A stretch of DNA of 64,000 nucleotides, from contig NZ_JBDQZI010000011.1 of assembly GCF_042920265.1 (NCBI RefSeq), forward strand, positions 62,001-126,000, in the 5' to 3' direction. Source of the stretch: Lysinibacillus_B sp042920265. GTDB taxonomy: Bacteria > Bacillota > Bacilli > Bacillales_A > Planococcaceae. Position 1 is the stretch's first letter; each line of letters begins with the position of its first letter. The position numbers and the translations under genes are program-made. Below the pieces are notes generated by a model. That model was given only the letters and a program-made list of their open reading frames with translations, was not told the origin of the DNA and ran no database searches. Below, piece after piece: positions 26,449-35,237 of this stretch.

Positions 26449-26600
26449 TCAGTTTGGGTAGCGTGTAGCTTTTGCACTGACGATATTACCCGCTTGTAAG
26501 CCTATCACATCGATAATTATAAAAGGTTCCATCGGTGCGTTCGTTGTAATCATCCATTTTTCACCAATAGTTTATAGATATTTGCTACATCTCCTTTAAT
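26449..26600 (-). pseudogene. Scrap of a 3-hydroxyacyl-CoA dehydrogenase gene
   Basis: The minus-strand frame reads GEKWMITTNAPMEPFIIID then VIGLQAGNIV before a stop at 26449. This is close to the C-terminal-domain motif of 3-hydroxyacyl-CoA dehydrogenases (WMIGTGAPxGPFxxxDxVGL). An in-frame stop lies just before it and there is no N-terminal domain. It is a deleted relic. Confidence 0.45.
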
Positions 26601-27064
26601 GTACGATCGGGTATGATTTACTTTGTGACCAATCGAGGATAAATTGCTGTTGCCTTGAATTTAACTGCTGGGGCAATTCATTCTTACAAAAAACGGTAGA
26701 GCTTTACTCTCTATATCATTTGGTTTGAGCTCCCCTGTAAAATAGGCTGCTGTAAAAATAATTCACACACTATCAACCTGATTTTTATTTGAGTATTCAA
26801 CGAAACAAGCTTCCCCAGAATAAATACCTAATATCTGTAAGTAAGTTACATCTAATCCTGTTTCTTCATACGTTTCCCACTTCGCCGTTTGCTCAAAGGA
26901 TTCAACCATTTCCATTGGGCCGCCGGGAATACACCAAGTATCTTCATCGGTCCGATTGAGTAAAAGAATTTTTCCGTTATCTTCTATAATGACACCACAG
27001 CCAAGTCAACAGTCAATAACGTTTCATGTCCAATCCATTGCCTCATCTTTTATATATACTCCAT
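26596..27064 (-). pseudogene. Decayed Nudix hydrolase gene
   Basis: Joined from three frames, the minus strand encodes a Nudix protein: MEYI-stop-KMRQWIGHETLLTV, a frameshift, CGVIIEDNGKILLLNRTDED, the Nudix box GGPMEMVESFEQTAKWE-TYEETG, a TGA in DSV-stop-IIFTAAYFTGEL, a second frameshift, and the end QQQFILDWSQSKSYPIVH. The catalytic Arg of the REUxEE box is Trp here. The intact gene would be about 156 codons. At least two nonsense changes and two frameshifts make it dead. Confidence 0.8.
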
Positions 27065-27157
27065 CACGTCTACTCACCGTCTCCCTCTTTCTGTTCGTGA
27101 TTTTCCATCTCACCTTTCCCTTGATATATGTACTTTTTTTATAGTGTGTCCTAAACA

Positions 27158-27186
27158 CAAAAAAACCGTTACTGCTCTAGTAACGG
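27158..27186 (-). terminator. Terminator of the acetyltransferase gene
   Basis: CCGTTACT pairs with AGTAACGG, then seven T on the minus strand, nine bases past the stop at 27195. Confidence 0.8.
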
Positions 27187-27194
27187 CTACGGAA

Positions 27195-27671
27195 TCATTC
27201 CAACATCAAATTCATTTTTCTACTCATACTTTTCATGCCAAGGCTTTCATAAAACGAAATAGCGCTTTGATTAAATTCCCATACATTCAATTCTACGCTT
27301 TGTACATCTTTTTCCTTCGCCCAAGCAATACAGGCTTCAAATAGCTTTTTACCGATTCCTTTTCGTTGGTTGACAGTCTTAACACCAAAATCGTTTATAT
27401 AGGCAAACTTTCTTGGAACGAGTGACTCAAATGGTGGTGACGATTCTAAACTAATGATCGCAAAACCGACTATTGTTGCATTTTCTGTTGCAATTAAAAT
27501 ATCGCTAGCCTCGTCCTCTAGTAATTGTTGATAATACGAGATTAGCATGACTTTTTGTACATTTTTAAACAAGTATGGTAGTGCCTCTACATGCACATTA
27601 TGCCCCTCTTTTACAATGGCATTCACTGCTTGAAAATCTGCTATTGTGGCTTTTTCAATTTGGATTTCCAT
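27195..27671 (-). CDS. GNAT-family N-acetyltransferase
   Basis: A 158-residue GNAT protein with the acetyl-CoA loop QRKGIGKKLF at about 101-110 and the C-terminal NQSAISFYESLGMK. The substrate is unknown. GGGGAAAGCGGT precedes the ATG. Confidence 0.88.
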   Translation of the reverse strand: MEIQIEKATIADFQAVNAIVKEGHNVHVEALPYLFKNVQKVMLISYYQQLLEDEASDILIATENATIVGFAIISLESSPPFESLVPRKFAYINDFGVKTVNQRKGIGKKLFEACIAWAKEKDVQSVELNVWEFNQSAISFYESLGMKSMSRKMNLMLE

Positions 27672-27709
27672 ACCGCTTTCCCCTTTATGCTAATTCCCTA
27701 ATTTAATCT

Positions 27710-28465
27710 TTACCTTTTTACTGCTTCATATGTTATTATTTGTGCTGCATGTGTTGGATAGGTATTATATTGATAATCAGATGAAATTATAATATCTTCA
27801 AACCCTATTTCTTTTAAAATAGAGCGAAATTCTTCCACCCCATACCACTTTAAAGGGAAGTGTTCGAGTTCTGTATCGACCAATTTAGAATTTCTCCATT
27901 TTTGATATTTATGATGGGTCATCGTAAATTGATTTATTTGATCTACATCGACTAATATCTCTTCTAATGTAATAGAGTCTCCCTCAGGCGTTTTTATCAC
28001 CCTCGTCGAAACATAGCCTTGCTGAAAAGATGTTGGAAGGAAAGTATCTATTATTATGCGCCCTCCCATCTCCAAGTGATCATAAAAACACCTTAAAGCA
28101 TTTAAAGCATCTGCCCTTTGGTGTAGCAATAAAAATGACCCAGTGGGAACAATAATCGCTTCATATTTATGGTCTAATACAAAATGACTCATATTTAATT
28201 TATGTAGATTCGGAGACAGACCTCTTTCCGCACAATGTTTTTCACATAAATTTAGCATGTCCTCAGAGAGATCAAACCCTTCCACATTCAGCCCCTTTTC
28301 TACTAAAGGGATTAAGATACGCCCATTCCCTACAGCAGGCTCCAAAATTCGTCCTTTAACATCTTTTAATCTTCCAAAATAATACTCCACATCACCAAAT
28401 GACCTGCCAATAAATTTATCTATATCATATACTTCTGTAGAAAGCTGACCGTAAAAACTAACCAT
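27710..28465 (-). CDS. Class I SAM-dependent methyltransferase
   Basis: About 251 residues with motif I RILEPAVGNGRILIPL, the acidic VEGFDLS after strand 2, and a FDxxVVPTGSFLLL-like motif IV region. It resembles small-molecule methyltransferases with a long C-terminal part. The start is uncertain: AAGGAG abuts an ATG at 28477, so I use the next ATG at 28465. Substrate unknown. It is 138 bases from the NERD gene on the same strand. Confidence 0.82.
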   Translation of the reverse strand: MVSFYGQLSTEVYDIDKFIGRSFGDVEYYFGRLKDVKGRILEPAVGNGRILIPLVEKGLNVEGFDLSEDMLNLCEKHCAERGLSPNLHKLNMSHFVLDHKYEAIIVPTGSFLLLHQRADALNALRCFYDHLEMGGRIIIDTFLPTSFQQGYVSTRVIKTPEGDSITLEEILVDVDQINQFTMTHHKYQKWRNSKLVDTELEHFPLKWYGVEEFRSILKEIGFEDIIISSDYQYNTYPTHAAQIITYEAVKR

Positions 28466-28604
28466 TTCTATGCTCATCTCCTTGAATATCTGTATCGTTT
28501 TCGTTTAACGTTGAAAAATTTCCATATTTTTCTTCCAACAAAAGAGAATCTTTAACGATGTAAACTTAAATAGTACATCAGCCTATATATATCTGTTCCC
28601 TTGA

Positions 28605-29267
28605 TTAACGTTGATATTTTTGAACCGATTCACGATGCTCCTGAACAATTCGCTCATCTACCTGTTCATATTGCTTTAATGCATCATACATCGCTTGGAT
28701 TTGAGCAGGTGTGAAAATGACCTTTTGATACTTAATTAGTTTCAAAAGAAGTTCTTTCAACTCTGGACGTTTCATGACATATGTTCTTTCTTGTGTAAAC
28801 TCAATCTCTTTTAATTGACATCGTTCACTAAATACAACTAGATTGATAAACAGATTTGGTGGTAATGCAGGTAGAACATGCTGCAATGCTCGAATATGCA
28901 CTTCATTTTGCTTAATGGGATTGTAAAAAGAATATTCCTTCCCATTCGGAAACACTTGTGTCCAATCTTTCTGCTCACCGTTCCCGTAAATCCATGCACT
29001 ATAATTTTTCGACTCGACAACATAAATGCCTGTCTCATGGATAAATACTAAATCAACCTCCGTGTAGCCGCCTCTCTTTTTCGGAATATACATATTAAAT
29101 AATGTACGGTGTTCTCCGAGAATCGCATTCATCTTGAAAAAGGATAAATATTCACCTGTTAAACCCTTGTCAAACAACACTTTTAATAATGAATTTCCTG
29201 TTGCCTCTTGATATACTCTATGGGAATCAATCGTTTTAACTATTTTTTTCATCAATTCTTTAAACAT
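28605..29267 (-). CDS. NERD-domain protein, copy 2
   Basis: A 220-residue paralogue of the protein at 2569-3231, with the same Asp72 and Glu85-Ser-Lys87 core, the shared VFIHETGIY and SKNYSAWIYGNG stretches and the same length. The ribosome site is GGAGGAGATGTGAT. The two copies lie on opposite strands 26 kb apart. Their neighbours are different, so either an old duplication with rearrangement or separate acquisition. A nuclease role is predicted, not shown. Confidence 0.9.
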   Translation of the reverse strand: MFKELMKKIVKTIDSHRVYQEATGNSLLKVLFDKGLTGEYLSFFKMNAILGEHRTLFNMYIPKKRGGYTEVDLVFIHETGIYVVESKNYSAWIYGNGEQKDWTQVFPNGKEYSFYNPIKQNEVHIRALQHVLPALPPNLFINLVVFSERCQLKEIEFTQERTYVMKRPELKELLLKLIKYQKVIFTPAQIQAMYDALKQYEQVDERIVQEHRESVQKYQR

Positions 29268-29425
29268 ATCACATCTCCTCCTTATCCACTTTAGTTAAAC
29301 CGCTACCTTATCTCACCTATTGTTAACATTTTTCAAAACATGAAAAAAGTTTTTCTCCTCTTATCAGTTAATTTTATTTCATTATTTTTCTGAATATTAT
29401 AAAATAAGAATAGGAGGTGATTCAT

Positions 29426-29530
29426 ATGCCATATGAAGCTTACTTAAACCCTGCACAAAACATCCATCCATACACGTACGAAAACATCTTAGAAAATGAT
29501 GTAGCGTATTTACATGAGGAAAAGTATGAT
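29426..29530 (+). CDS. Small protein, 34 residues, probably frameshifted
   Basis: GGAGGTGATTCAT precedes an ATG that opens a short acidic frame, MPYEAYLNPAQNIHPYTYEN and so on, ending at EEKV. Deleting one base in the AAAAA run at 29520-29524 would continue it as EEKYDGTLDQFDDNDF to a stop at 29567 (46 residues). The ribosome site is perfect and a terminator follows, so a genuine small gene is likely, with the longer form possibly ancestral. Unknown function. Confidence 0.5.
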
Positions 29531-29593
29531 GGGACATTAGACCAATTCGATGACAATGATTTTTAAAGGAGATCAAAATGGACAGTTCAACAT

Positions 29594-29643
29594 AAAGCGG
29601 CATGTGTATTTGAAAGCTTGACCTTTCTACACATGCCGCTTTT
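29594..29643. terminator. Bidirectional terminator
   Basis: AAAGCGGCATGTGTA pairs with TACACATGCCGCTTT between the small gene on + and the acetyltransferase gene on -. Confidence 0.8.
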
Positions 29644-29657
29644 CGTCCTCAAACATG

Positions 29658-30197
29658 TTAACATCTGTCATGATTGATAATAGCATACATATGAACATCA
29701 TAGTGCCTTCCTTTGGCAAATAAGCTTTTGCGGTGCGTACCTTCAAATATCATTCCGCTTTTTTCCATGACACGTGATGAAGCCACATTTTCAGCGATGC
29801 ATCGTGCTTGAATACGGACAAGACCTAGCTCCGTAAAACCGTAATCGATAACCATTTTAGCTGCTTCTGTTACAATTCCCTTATTCCAATAATCCTCTGA
29901 CAACACATAGCCAATCTCTCCAATTTTACTGTAATCATTCAGCCCTACATAGTCGATCGTGCCAATAAACTTCCCTTCATATTCAATGCCCCAAAGATAC
30001 AAACTCCGCGTTTCATAGGCATCGAGTATCATGTCAATAAACCCTTTTGCATCATCCAGCGTTTGATGTGTCTCCCACAACACATATTGTGTCACCTGCG
30101 GGTTGGAACCATATGCAAATAGCGCCTCCGCATCCTCCATTGTCACAGCACGCAACCGGAGTCGTTCCGTCGTCAGTACTGGTAAAGCCCCATCCAT
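29658..30197 (-). CDS. GNAT-family acetyltransferase, RimJ/RimL type
   Basis: A 179-residue protein with the RimJ/RimL-type layout: TTERLRLRAVTMEDAEALFAY at the start, IGEIGYVLSEDYWNKGIVTEA as the acetyl-CoA region, and ENVASSRVMEKSGMIFEG at the end. It could acetylate a protein N-terminus or a small molecule. AAAAGGGGGAG precedes the ATG. Confidence 0.88.
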   Translation of the reverse strand: MDGALPVLTTERLRLRAVTMEDAEALFAYGSNPQVTQYVLWETHQTLDDAKGFIDMILDAYETRSLYLWGIEYEGKFIGTIDYVGLNDYSKIGEIGYVLSEDYWNKGIVTEAAKMVIDYGFTELGLVRIQARCIAENVASSRVMEKSGMIFEGTHRKSLFAKGRHYDVHMYAIINHDRC

Positions 30198-30423
30198 ATC
30201 TTCTCCCCCTTTTAAGCACTATGTACAATTTTCATCATCAGTTGCTGACTTAGTTGGACTTTTGCTCGCTCCAACATTTTTCAATTAATCAATTGGCACA
30301 ATAACGAATCATGAAAATATATGCTAAAACCATTAGGAATATATCGCAACTCCAAAAATGAATGATTGCTCATTTTCCAAATTTCTTGTTATACTAATAA
30401 AAACGTATAAAGGAGTGATTTGG

Positions 30424-31236
30424 TTGTTTAAAGTAGAAAAAAGTGGTGAGATTTCAAGAACAAACGATGTATTGATGGCAAAATGTACTACAAATATACC
30501 AGGCAGTCCGATGAGCGTTTACAGCTTTAATGTCGATGGCATTTTAATTGATACAGGTTCTAACTCTTTATTCAATGAATTTAAACCGTATTTCGATCAA
30601 ACTGATTTTGATGCGGTTTACATAACGCATTTCCATGAAGACCATATCGGGAATACGGCATACTTGCAAAAAGAGCGCGGCGTTCCTACGTTTATTCATC
30701 CCATGTCTACTCACTTAACAAACAAGCCACTCCGCTTACCAAAGTATCGTGAAATAGTATGGGGGCCATCAGAACCTTTTACATCGGAAGCACTTAGCGA
30801 AACGTTTACATCTCGTCATCATACATGGGATGTCATCGAAACACCAGGCCATACAAAAGATCATGTTGCATTTTACAACCGTGATTTAGGCGCTATTTTC
30901 ACAGGCGATTTATTTATTGCGCCGAAAGTAAAGCTCGTATTAATCGATGAAAATATTTTATCTACGCTTGATTCATTAAAGAAAATTGAAAGCTATGATT
31001 TTGATGATATGTACTGCTGCCATGCAGGTCACGTAAAAGATGCGAAAAAATCAATACGATTAAAAATTGAGTATTTAGAAGAACTCGAAGGGAAAGTACT
31101 TGATCTTGCCAAACAAGGAAAAGACGTTCATGAAATTACTGCTGAACTATTCCCTATCCCGTATCCAATTATTCATGTATCCAATACTGAATGGTCACCC
31201 ATCCATATGATTCGTGCATTTTTAAATCGTGGGTAG
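30424..31236 (+). CDS. Metallo-beta-lactamase-fold hydrolase
   Basis: The 270-residue protein has the zinc motif THFHEDHIGN (His70, His72, Asp74, His75), a second-sphere TPGHTKDHV, and FTGDLFI. The fold is that of glyoxalase II and lactonase-type hydrolases; the substrate cannot be assigned. I start at the TTG at 30424, eight bases after AAAGGAG, rather than the ATG at 30358, which has no ribosome site. Confidence 0.85.
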   Translation: MFKVEKSGEISRTNDVLMAKCTTNIPGSPMSVYSFNVDGILIDTGSNSLFNEFKPYFDQTDFDAVYITHFHEDHIGNTAYLQKERGVPTFIHPMSTHLTNKPLRLPKYREIVWGPSEPFTSEALSETFTSRHHTWDVIETPGHTKDHVAFYNRDLGAIFTGDLFIAPKVKLVLIDENILSTLDSLKKIESYDFDDMYCCHAGHVKDAKKSIRLKIEYLEELEGKVLDLAKQGKDVHEITAELFPIPYPIIHVSNTEWSPIHMIRAFLNRG

Positions 31237-31325
31237 TAGTCCTTGAGTACGTAAGAGAGTGATTCATACTCCCTTACGTGTTTTAGGCTAAAGTTTCTAT
31301 ATACATCCTCCATGAAATAATAAAA

Positions 31326-31931
31326 TCACCTTACTATAGCACTGCTAAAAAACGACATAGAATCATACACTATGAACTCTAGTATTTCTGCTAAATAATC
31401 ATGTGTTTCATTAAACAGGATACATTCTATATGAAAAGATGTATATTGATCCTCTAATTCAAATAAATAAATCGTTTGTAAAATACTAAAGGCACGCGAC
31501 TCCTTCTGAACGAGGTTACAAAGAGATCTAGGAGATTCAGTTAATAAACGACATAAACGGCTATAGTGACATAACTTCACCTCTTTCAATTGATAAAGCT
31601 CAAATAGTTCATCTGCCATTATGGTGATTTGCTCTTCTAATGATTTTGTTGAATCTATAACGAATCTTTTAATATGACTTGGCTCTTCCTCGGCGTAGTT
31701 TAATAGCTGCTTCCAGCTACCTTGATCGTTCATTATCCTTTTATTCACCTTCATTAAATGCTGTTTCATTTGTTGGAATATCCCTTGATTTCTTACAAGT
31801 ACACTTACCCTCCCCCAATCAAGTGGCATATTCAATAGTCGAATATATGCATAGAAATCTTGCTCCGTTAATACAGGTTTTGCACTTAATCTAACAAAAT
31901 TATTTTCCCAATCGTAGAAATCTTGCCTCAT
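31326..31931 (-). CDS. Hypothetical cytoplasmic protein
   Basis: A 201-residue soluble protein with no motif I recognise (starts MRQDFYDWENNF, has helical LLNYAEEEPSHIKRF and a C-terminal FLFELEDQY-like part). It starts with ATGA in the end of the nitronate monooxygenase gene, so it is the third gene of the MFS/monooxygenase unit. Confidence 0.75.
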   Translation of the reverse strand: MRQDFYDWENNFVRLSAKPVLTEQDFYAYIRLLNMPLDWGRVSVLVRNQGIFQQMKQHLMKVNKRIMNDQGSWKQLLNYAEEEPSHIKRFVIDSTKSLEEQITIMADELFELYQLKEVKLCHYSRLCRLLTESPRSLCNLVQKESRAFSILQTIYLFELEDQYTSFHIECILFNETHDYLAEILEFIVYDSMSFFSSAIVR

Positions 31932-32938
31932 TCCAGCCCTGCCTCTTTTACTAATAGCTCAAATAGCTCTTTAGTAGGTAGCGCGCGAATTTGTTGATAG
32001 CCTATCCCTGCCCAAAGTGACATCACTTGTGCATTCTTTTCTGCAATAGCATTTTTTCGAATTGGTTGCGTCACATAATGCAGTGCTGGATATGCCTTAG
32101 GTGCTATTGTGGAATATTTCTTTATAAAATCATTTTCAAGCCCTCTTGCTAAGCGACCTGTAAATGCACGCGTTAGCTTAGTGCTAGCAAATTCTCCACT
32201 CTGTAAAGCTTGCCGATACACCTCATTTGCCCCACTTTCATCACAGCATATAAAAGCTGTCCCAAGTTGAACGGCATCGGCTCCTTCCGCTAACAATTGT
32301 TGAATTTTTTTACCGTCCATAATACCTCCCGCCACAATAATCGGTATATGCACTTTCTCTTTTACTTGTTGAAGAAGCTCTACTAATGGAAGTGGATTTT
32401 CTATATCGGTATTTTCAAATGATGCTTGATGCCCACCCGCTTCATATCCTTGCAAACAAATGGCATTAGCACCTTGACTAACAGCTAGTTTTGCTTCCTG
32501 AACAGTCGTTACTGTCACAATTACGTATGTACCAATCACCTGCAATTGTTCGATAAGTACTTTGTCTGGACAACCGAACGTAAAACTCACAACAGGTACT
32601 TTATATTTTTTGACTAAAGCAAGCTTCCCTTCCCACTCATCATTTGAATACATCGGCTTCCCTAGCTCTCTACCCACATCTTGCTGCAAAACAGTCATAA
32701 AAGCATAAAGTTCTTTTTCATTTACCGCATCTGTTTGTGGCACAAATAAATTCACACCAAATAAGTCATTTCCTTGTTGCATCTCTAGTATTTCATGTTC
32801 AAGTGCCTCTACAGTTTTATATCCTGCAGCTAAAAAACCTAAACCACCCGATGATGAAATAGCTTTCGCTAAACAAACCGTCGATATGCCACCTGCCATC
32901 GGTGCTTGAATAATTGGATAACGTAATTTATTGAACAA
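31928..32938 (-). CDS. Nitronate monooxygenase family protein
   Basis: A 336-residue FMN-binding TIM-barrel protein: YPIIQAPMAGGIS at the N-terminus, ICLQGYEAGGHQ, IIVAGGIMDG and AVQLGTAFICCDES as the phosphate-binding end. The class includes nitronate monooxygenases and enoyl-reductase relatives; this is the second of two such genes in the window (see 60636). The TTG start follows GGAAGGAAA. Its start overlaps the MFS stop. Confidence 0.88.
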   Translation of the reverse strand: MFNKLRYPIIQAPMAGGISTVCLAKAISSSGGLGFLAAGYKTVEALEHEILEMQQGNDLFGVNLFVPQTDAVNEKELYAFMTVLQQDVGRELGKPMYSNDEWEGKLALVKKYKVPVVSFTFGCPDKVLIEQLQVIGTYVIVTVTTVQEAKLAVSQGANAICLQGYEAGGHQASFENTDIENPLPLVELLQQVKEKVHIPIIVAGGIMDGKKIQQLLAEGADAVQLGTAFICCDESGANEVYRQALQSGEFASTKLTRAFTGRLARGLENDFIKKYSTIAPKAYPALHYVTQPIRKNAIAEKNAQVMSLWAGIGYQQIRALPTKELFELLVKEAGLE

Positions 32939-34085
32939 TTTCCTTCCCCTCCATTACATGTAGTTCATATGGACGCCCCGAATAAGCAATCAACGTAGCG
33001 AGCACTATGCAAATGGACGCAAAAACAAGAGCTGATTCATAACTGTCCGTCAATGTCATCAGGAGTCCAGCAATCGTTGGTCCAAGCATTTGTCCGCCCG
33101 CATACATCGCCGTTAAACCACCTAAAATGCGGGTCCCACTGCCACGGGCTACTGTATTTACAATGGTTGTAATCCCCATAAAGGTCATCCCAAAAAGAAA
33201 GGCACTCACTGAAAGTCCAATCGTTGTAGGCAGTAATACAGGTAAAATAATCCCAATGCTCTGTATGCCCAATGCCATAACTAACCCATTCACATACCCG
33301 ACTCTTCCAGCCATTCTGGACCAAATATAGCAAGAAGGAATGGCCGCTAATCCTACAATTAGCCATACAAATGCGGGATTCCATTGTATCGTTGGGAGCT
33401 GTGCTGCAATCGACACAATAAATGTGCCTGTTACAATATAGCCTACCCCTTCCAATCCATAGGCAACTAAAAGCCAAGGTAGCCATCGTTTTTGGATCCA
33501 TTCATTCCTTTGATGTATCGCATTACTTGATTCTATCTCCTGTTGCTCTTTTAAGAAGGAACTACTAAATAACGCAAGTACTATACAAGCAACGCCCAAC
33601 AGTAGCCAAGTTGCTTGCCATGATAATGCGGCCACTATATAAGAAATGCTGATGCTTGAAAAAGCAATACCAAAGCCAACGCCACTGTAAAATAAACCGC
33701 TCCACTGTGGCTTTTTCAACCTCCCTAAATAAGTCAACACAATACTCGAAGCTAATATGAAAACAACCGCACTCGACACACCTGAAATAAATCGAATGAG
33801 CAGCAACAACAAATATTCATTCGTTACGCCCATGATCATGGTTGTCAGCACATTCAAAAATAGTGCACCATTTAGCACAATAAACCGCTTCTCTTGAAAA
33901 GAAAAAAAAGTAAGTCCGATTGCACCGACAAAATAGCCCGCATAATTACTTGTTGCTAAATAACCCGCTAGTGCATCGGTTAATGCCAAATCTGCTTGCA
34001 TAAAAGGTAAAAGCGGCGTATAGGCAAAACGCCCGATGCCCATGGCGATTAATAATGCTAAAATTCCTCCTACAACTCTTTTCAT
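32928..34085 (-). CDS. MFS transporter, YbfB/YjiJ family
   Basis: A 385-residue membrane protein with twelve hydrophobic segments and the family start GIGRFAYTPLLPFMQADLAL. It is an exporter-like major facilitator. It is the first gene of a unit with the nitronate monooxygenase and is divergent from a LysR gene. Substrate unknown; the neighbour hints at nitro compounds, but this is only context. Confidence 0.87.
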   Translation of the reverse strand: MKRVVGGILALLIAMGIGRFAYTPLLPFMQADLALTDALAGYLATSNYAGYFVGAIGLTFFSFQEKRFIVLNGALFLNVLTTMIMGVTNEYLLLLLIRFISGVSSAVVFILASSIVLTYLGRLKKPQWSGLFYSGVGFGIAFSSISISYIVAALSWQATWLLLGVACIVLALFSSSFLKEQQEIESSNAIHQRNEWIQKRWLPWLLVAYGLEGVGYIVTGTFIVSIAAQLPTIQWNPAFVWLIVGLAAIPSCYIWSRMAGRVGYVNGLVMALGIQSIGIILPVLLPTTIGLSVSAFLFGMTFMGITTIVNTVARGSGTRILGGLTAMYAGGQMLGPTIAGLLMTLTDSYESALVFASICIVLATLIAYSGRPYELHVMEGKEIVQ

Positions 34086-34167
34086 CTAATCATCACCCTT
34101 TGCTAATTTAAAATCTATTTTTATATTAGCAACATTTTGATATATAATATAATTCAAATAAATGATG

Positions 34168-34179
34168 TTTGATATCAAA
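34168..34179. promoter_or_regulatory. Palindrome in the divergent LysR/MFS region
   Basis: TTTGATATCAAA is a perfect 12-bp palindrome, and TTTTGATAT also occurs at about 34135. Candidate LysR operator sequences between 34085 and 34204. Confidence 0.4.
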
Positions 34180-34203
34180 AATATTAATAGCAAAGGGGAT
34201 ATT

Positions 34204-35061
34204 ATGGACATTGAGGCACTAAAGGCATTTGAGATTGTGGCCAAGTATGGCAGTATTTCTCAAGCCGCGGATGAACTGAATTATTCACAATCCAATGTAA
34301 CGGCAAAAATTCACAAGCTAGAGCAACAGCTAAACACGACATTGCTTTATCGGCATAATCGCGGGTGTGTCGTCACACCAAAGGGACAAGAGCTACTACA
34401 ATACGCAACGCAAATTTTCCACTCGATTCATACGGCTGAGTTGGCGATGCAGGATGAACATAATCCAACCGGGGAGTTAAAACTAGGCGCAATGGAAACA
34501 ACCGCTGCCGTCCGCTTACCCAAAATATTAGCCAATTATCATCAGCAATTTCCTAACGTGAACCTTACGTTAAAAACAGGACCGACAGCCCAATTAATCG
34601 AAGCGGTTGTCGACTTTAAATTAGATGCCACCTTTGTATCTGGTCCGATTTCACATTCTTCCTTACAAGCTAAAACCGTTTTTCAGGAGGAAATGGTCGT
34701 TGTTTATCCAAAGGGAAATGAAGACATTTCACTAGAAGCGGCGACCATTTTAGTCTTTAAAGCAGGCTGCTCCTATCGTTTTCATTTAGAGAGCTACTTA
34801 CGTCATCAGGGAATTAAATCTTATAGCTTAATGGAATTTGGATCGCTAGAGGCTATTATCGGTTGTGTAGCGGCAGGATTAGGTATAACGATGCTACCTC
34901 GCACTGTGTATGAGCAGTACGTTCGCTATTACCCACTGCAAGCCATTACAGTACCGAAAAAGTTTTCACTCATTGAAACACAGCTCATTTATCGAAAAGA
35001 AAATAACTCCATTCCACTGCAACGCTTCGAGTCTTTACTTTTACAGCAAGAAGAACATTAG
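34204..35061 (+). CDS. LysR-family transcriptional regulator
   Basis: A 285-residue LysR protein: HTH at about 15-35 (YGSISQAADELNYSQSNVTA), effector domain after. The ATG at 34204 follows AAAGGGGAT. Divergent from the MFS/nitronate monooxygenase unit, which it likely regulates. Confidence 0.92.
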   Translation: MDIEALKAFEIVAKYGSISQAADELNYSQSNVTAKIHKLEQQLNTTLLYRHNRGCVVTPKGQELLQYATQIFHSIHTAELAMQDEHNPTGELKLGAMETTAAVRLPKILANYHQQFPNVNLTLKTGPTAQLIEAVVDFKLDATFVSGPISHSSLQAKTVFQEEMVVVYPKGNEDISLEAATILVFKAGCSYRFHLESYLRHQGIKSYSLMEFGSLEAIIGCVAAGLGITMLPRTVYEQYVRYYPLQAITVPKKFSLIETQLIYRKENNSIPLQRFESLLLQQEEH

Positions 35062-35163
35062 GCATGTATTTAGTCTGTGAGGAACGGGACCGTTTGAAAA
35101 TATTTTGAAATGGAATCTTGGGACTACCGTAGTTCTTAATGGATAATTATTAAGGAGTAACGA

Positions 35164-35197
35164 GGTTGTACAGAAAGCTTTTACTATCTGTACAACC
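35164..35197. terminator. Perfect inverted repeat after the LysR gene
   Basis: GGTTGTACAGA pairs with TCTGTACAACC (11 bp, 12-base loop), 100 bases past the LysR stop. No good T run follows, so it may be a weak terminator or a protein-binding dyad. Confidence 0.4.
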
Positions 35198-35237
35198 CAT
35201 CTTCAAAAAATCAACTTCAGTATAAAAAATAATAAAG

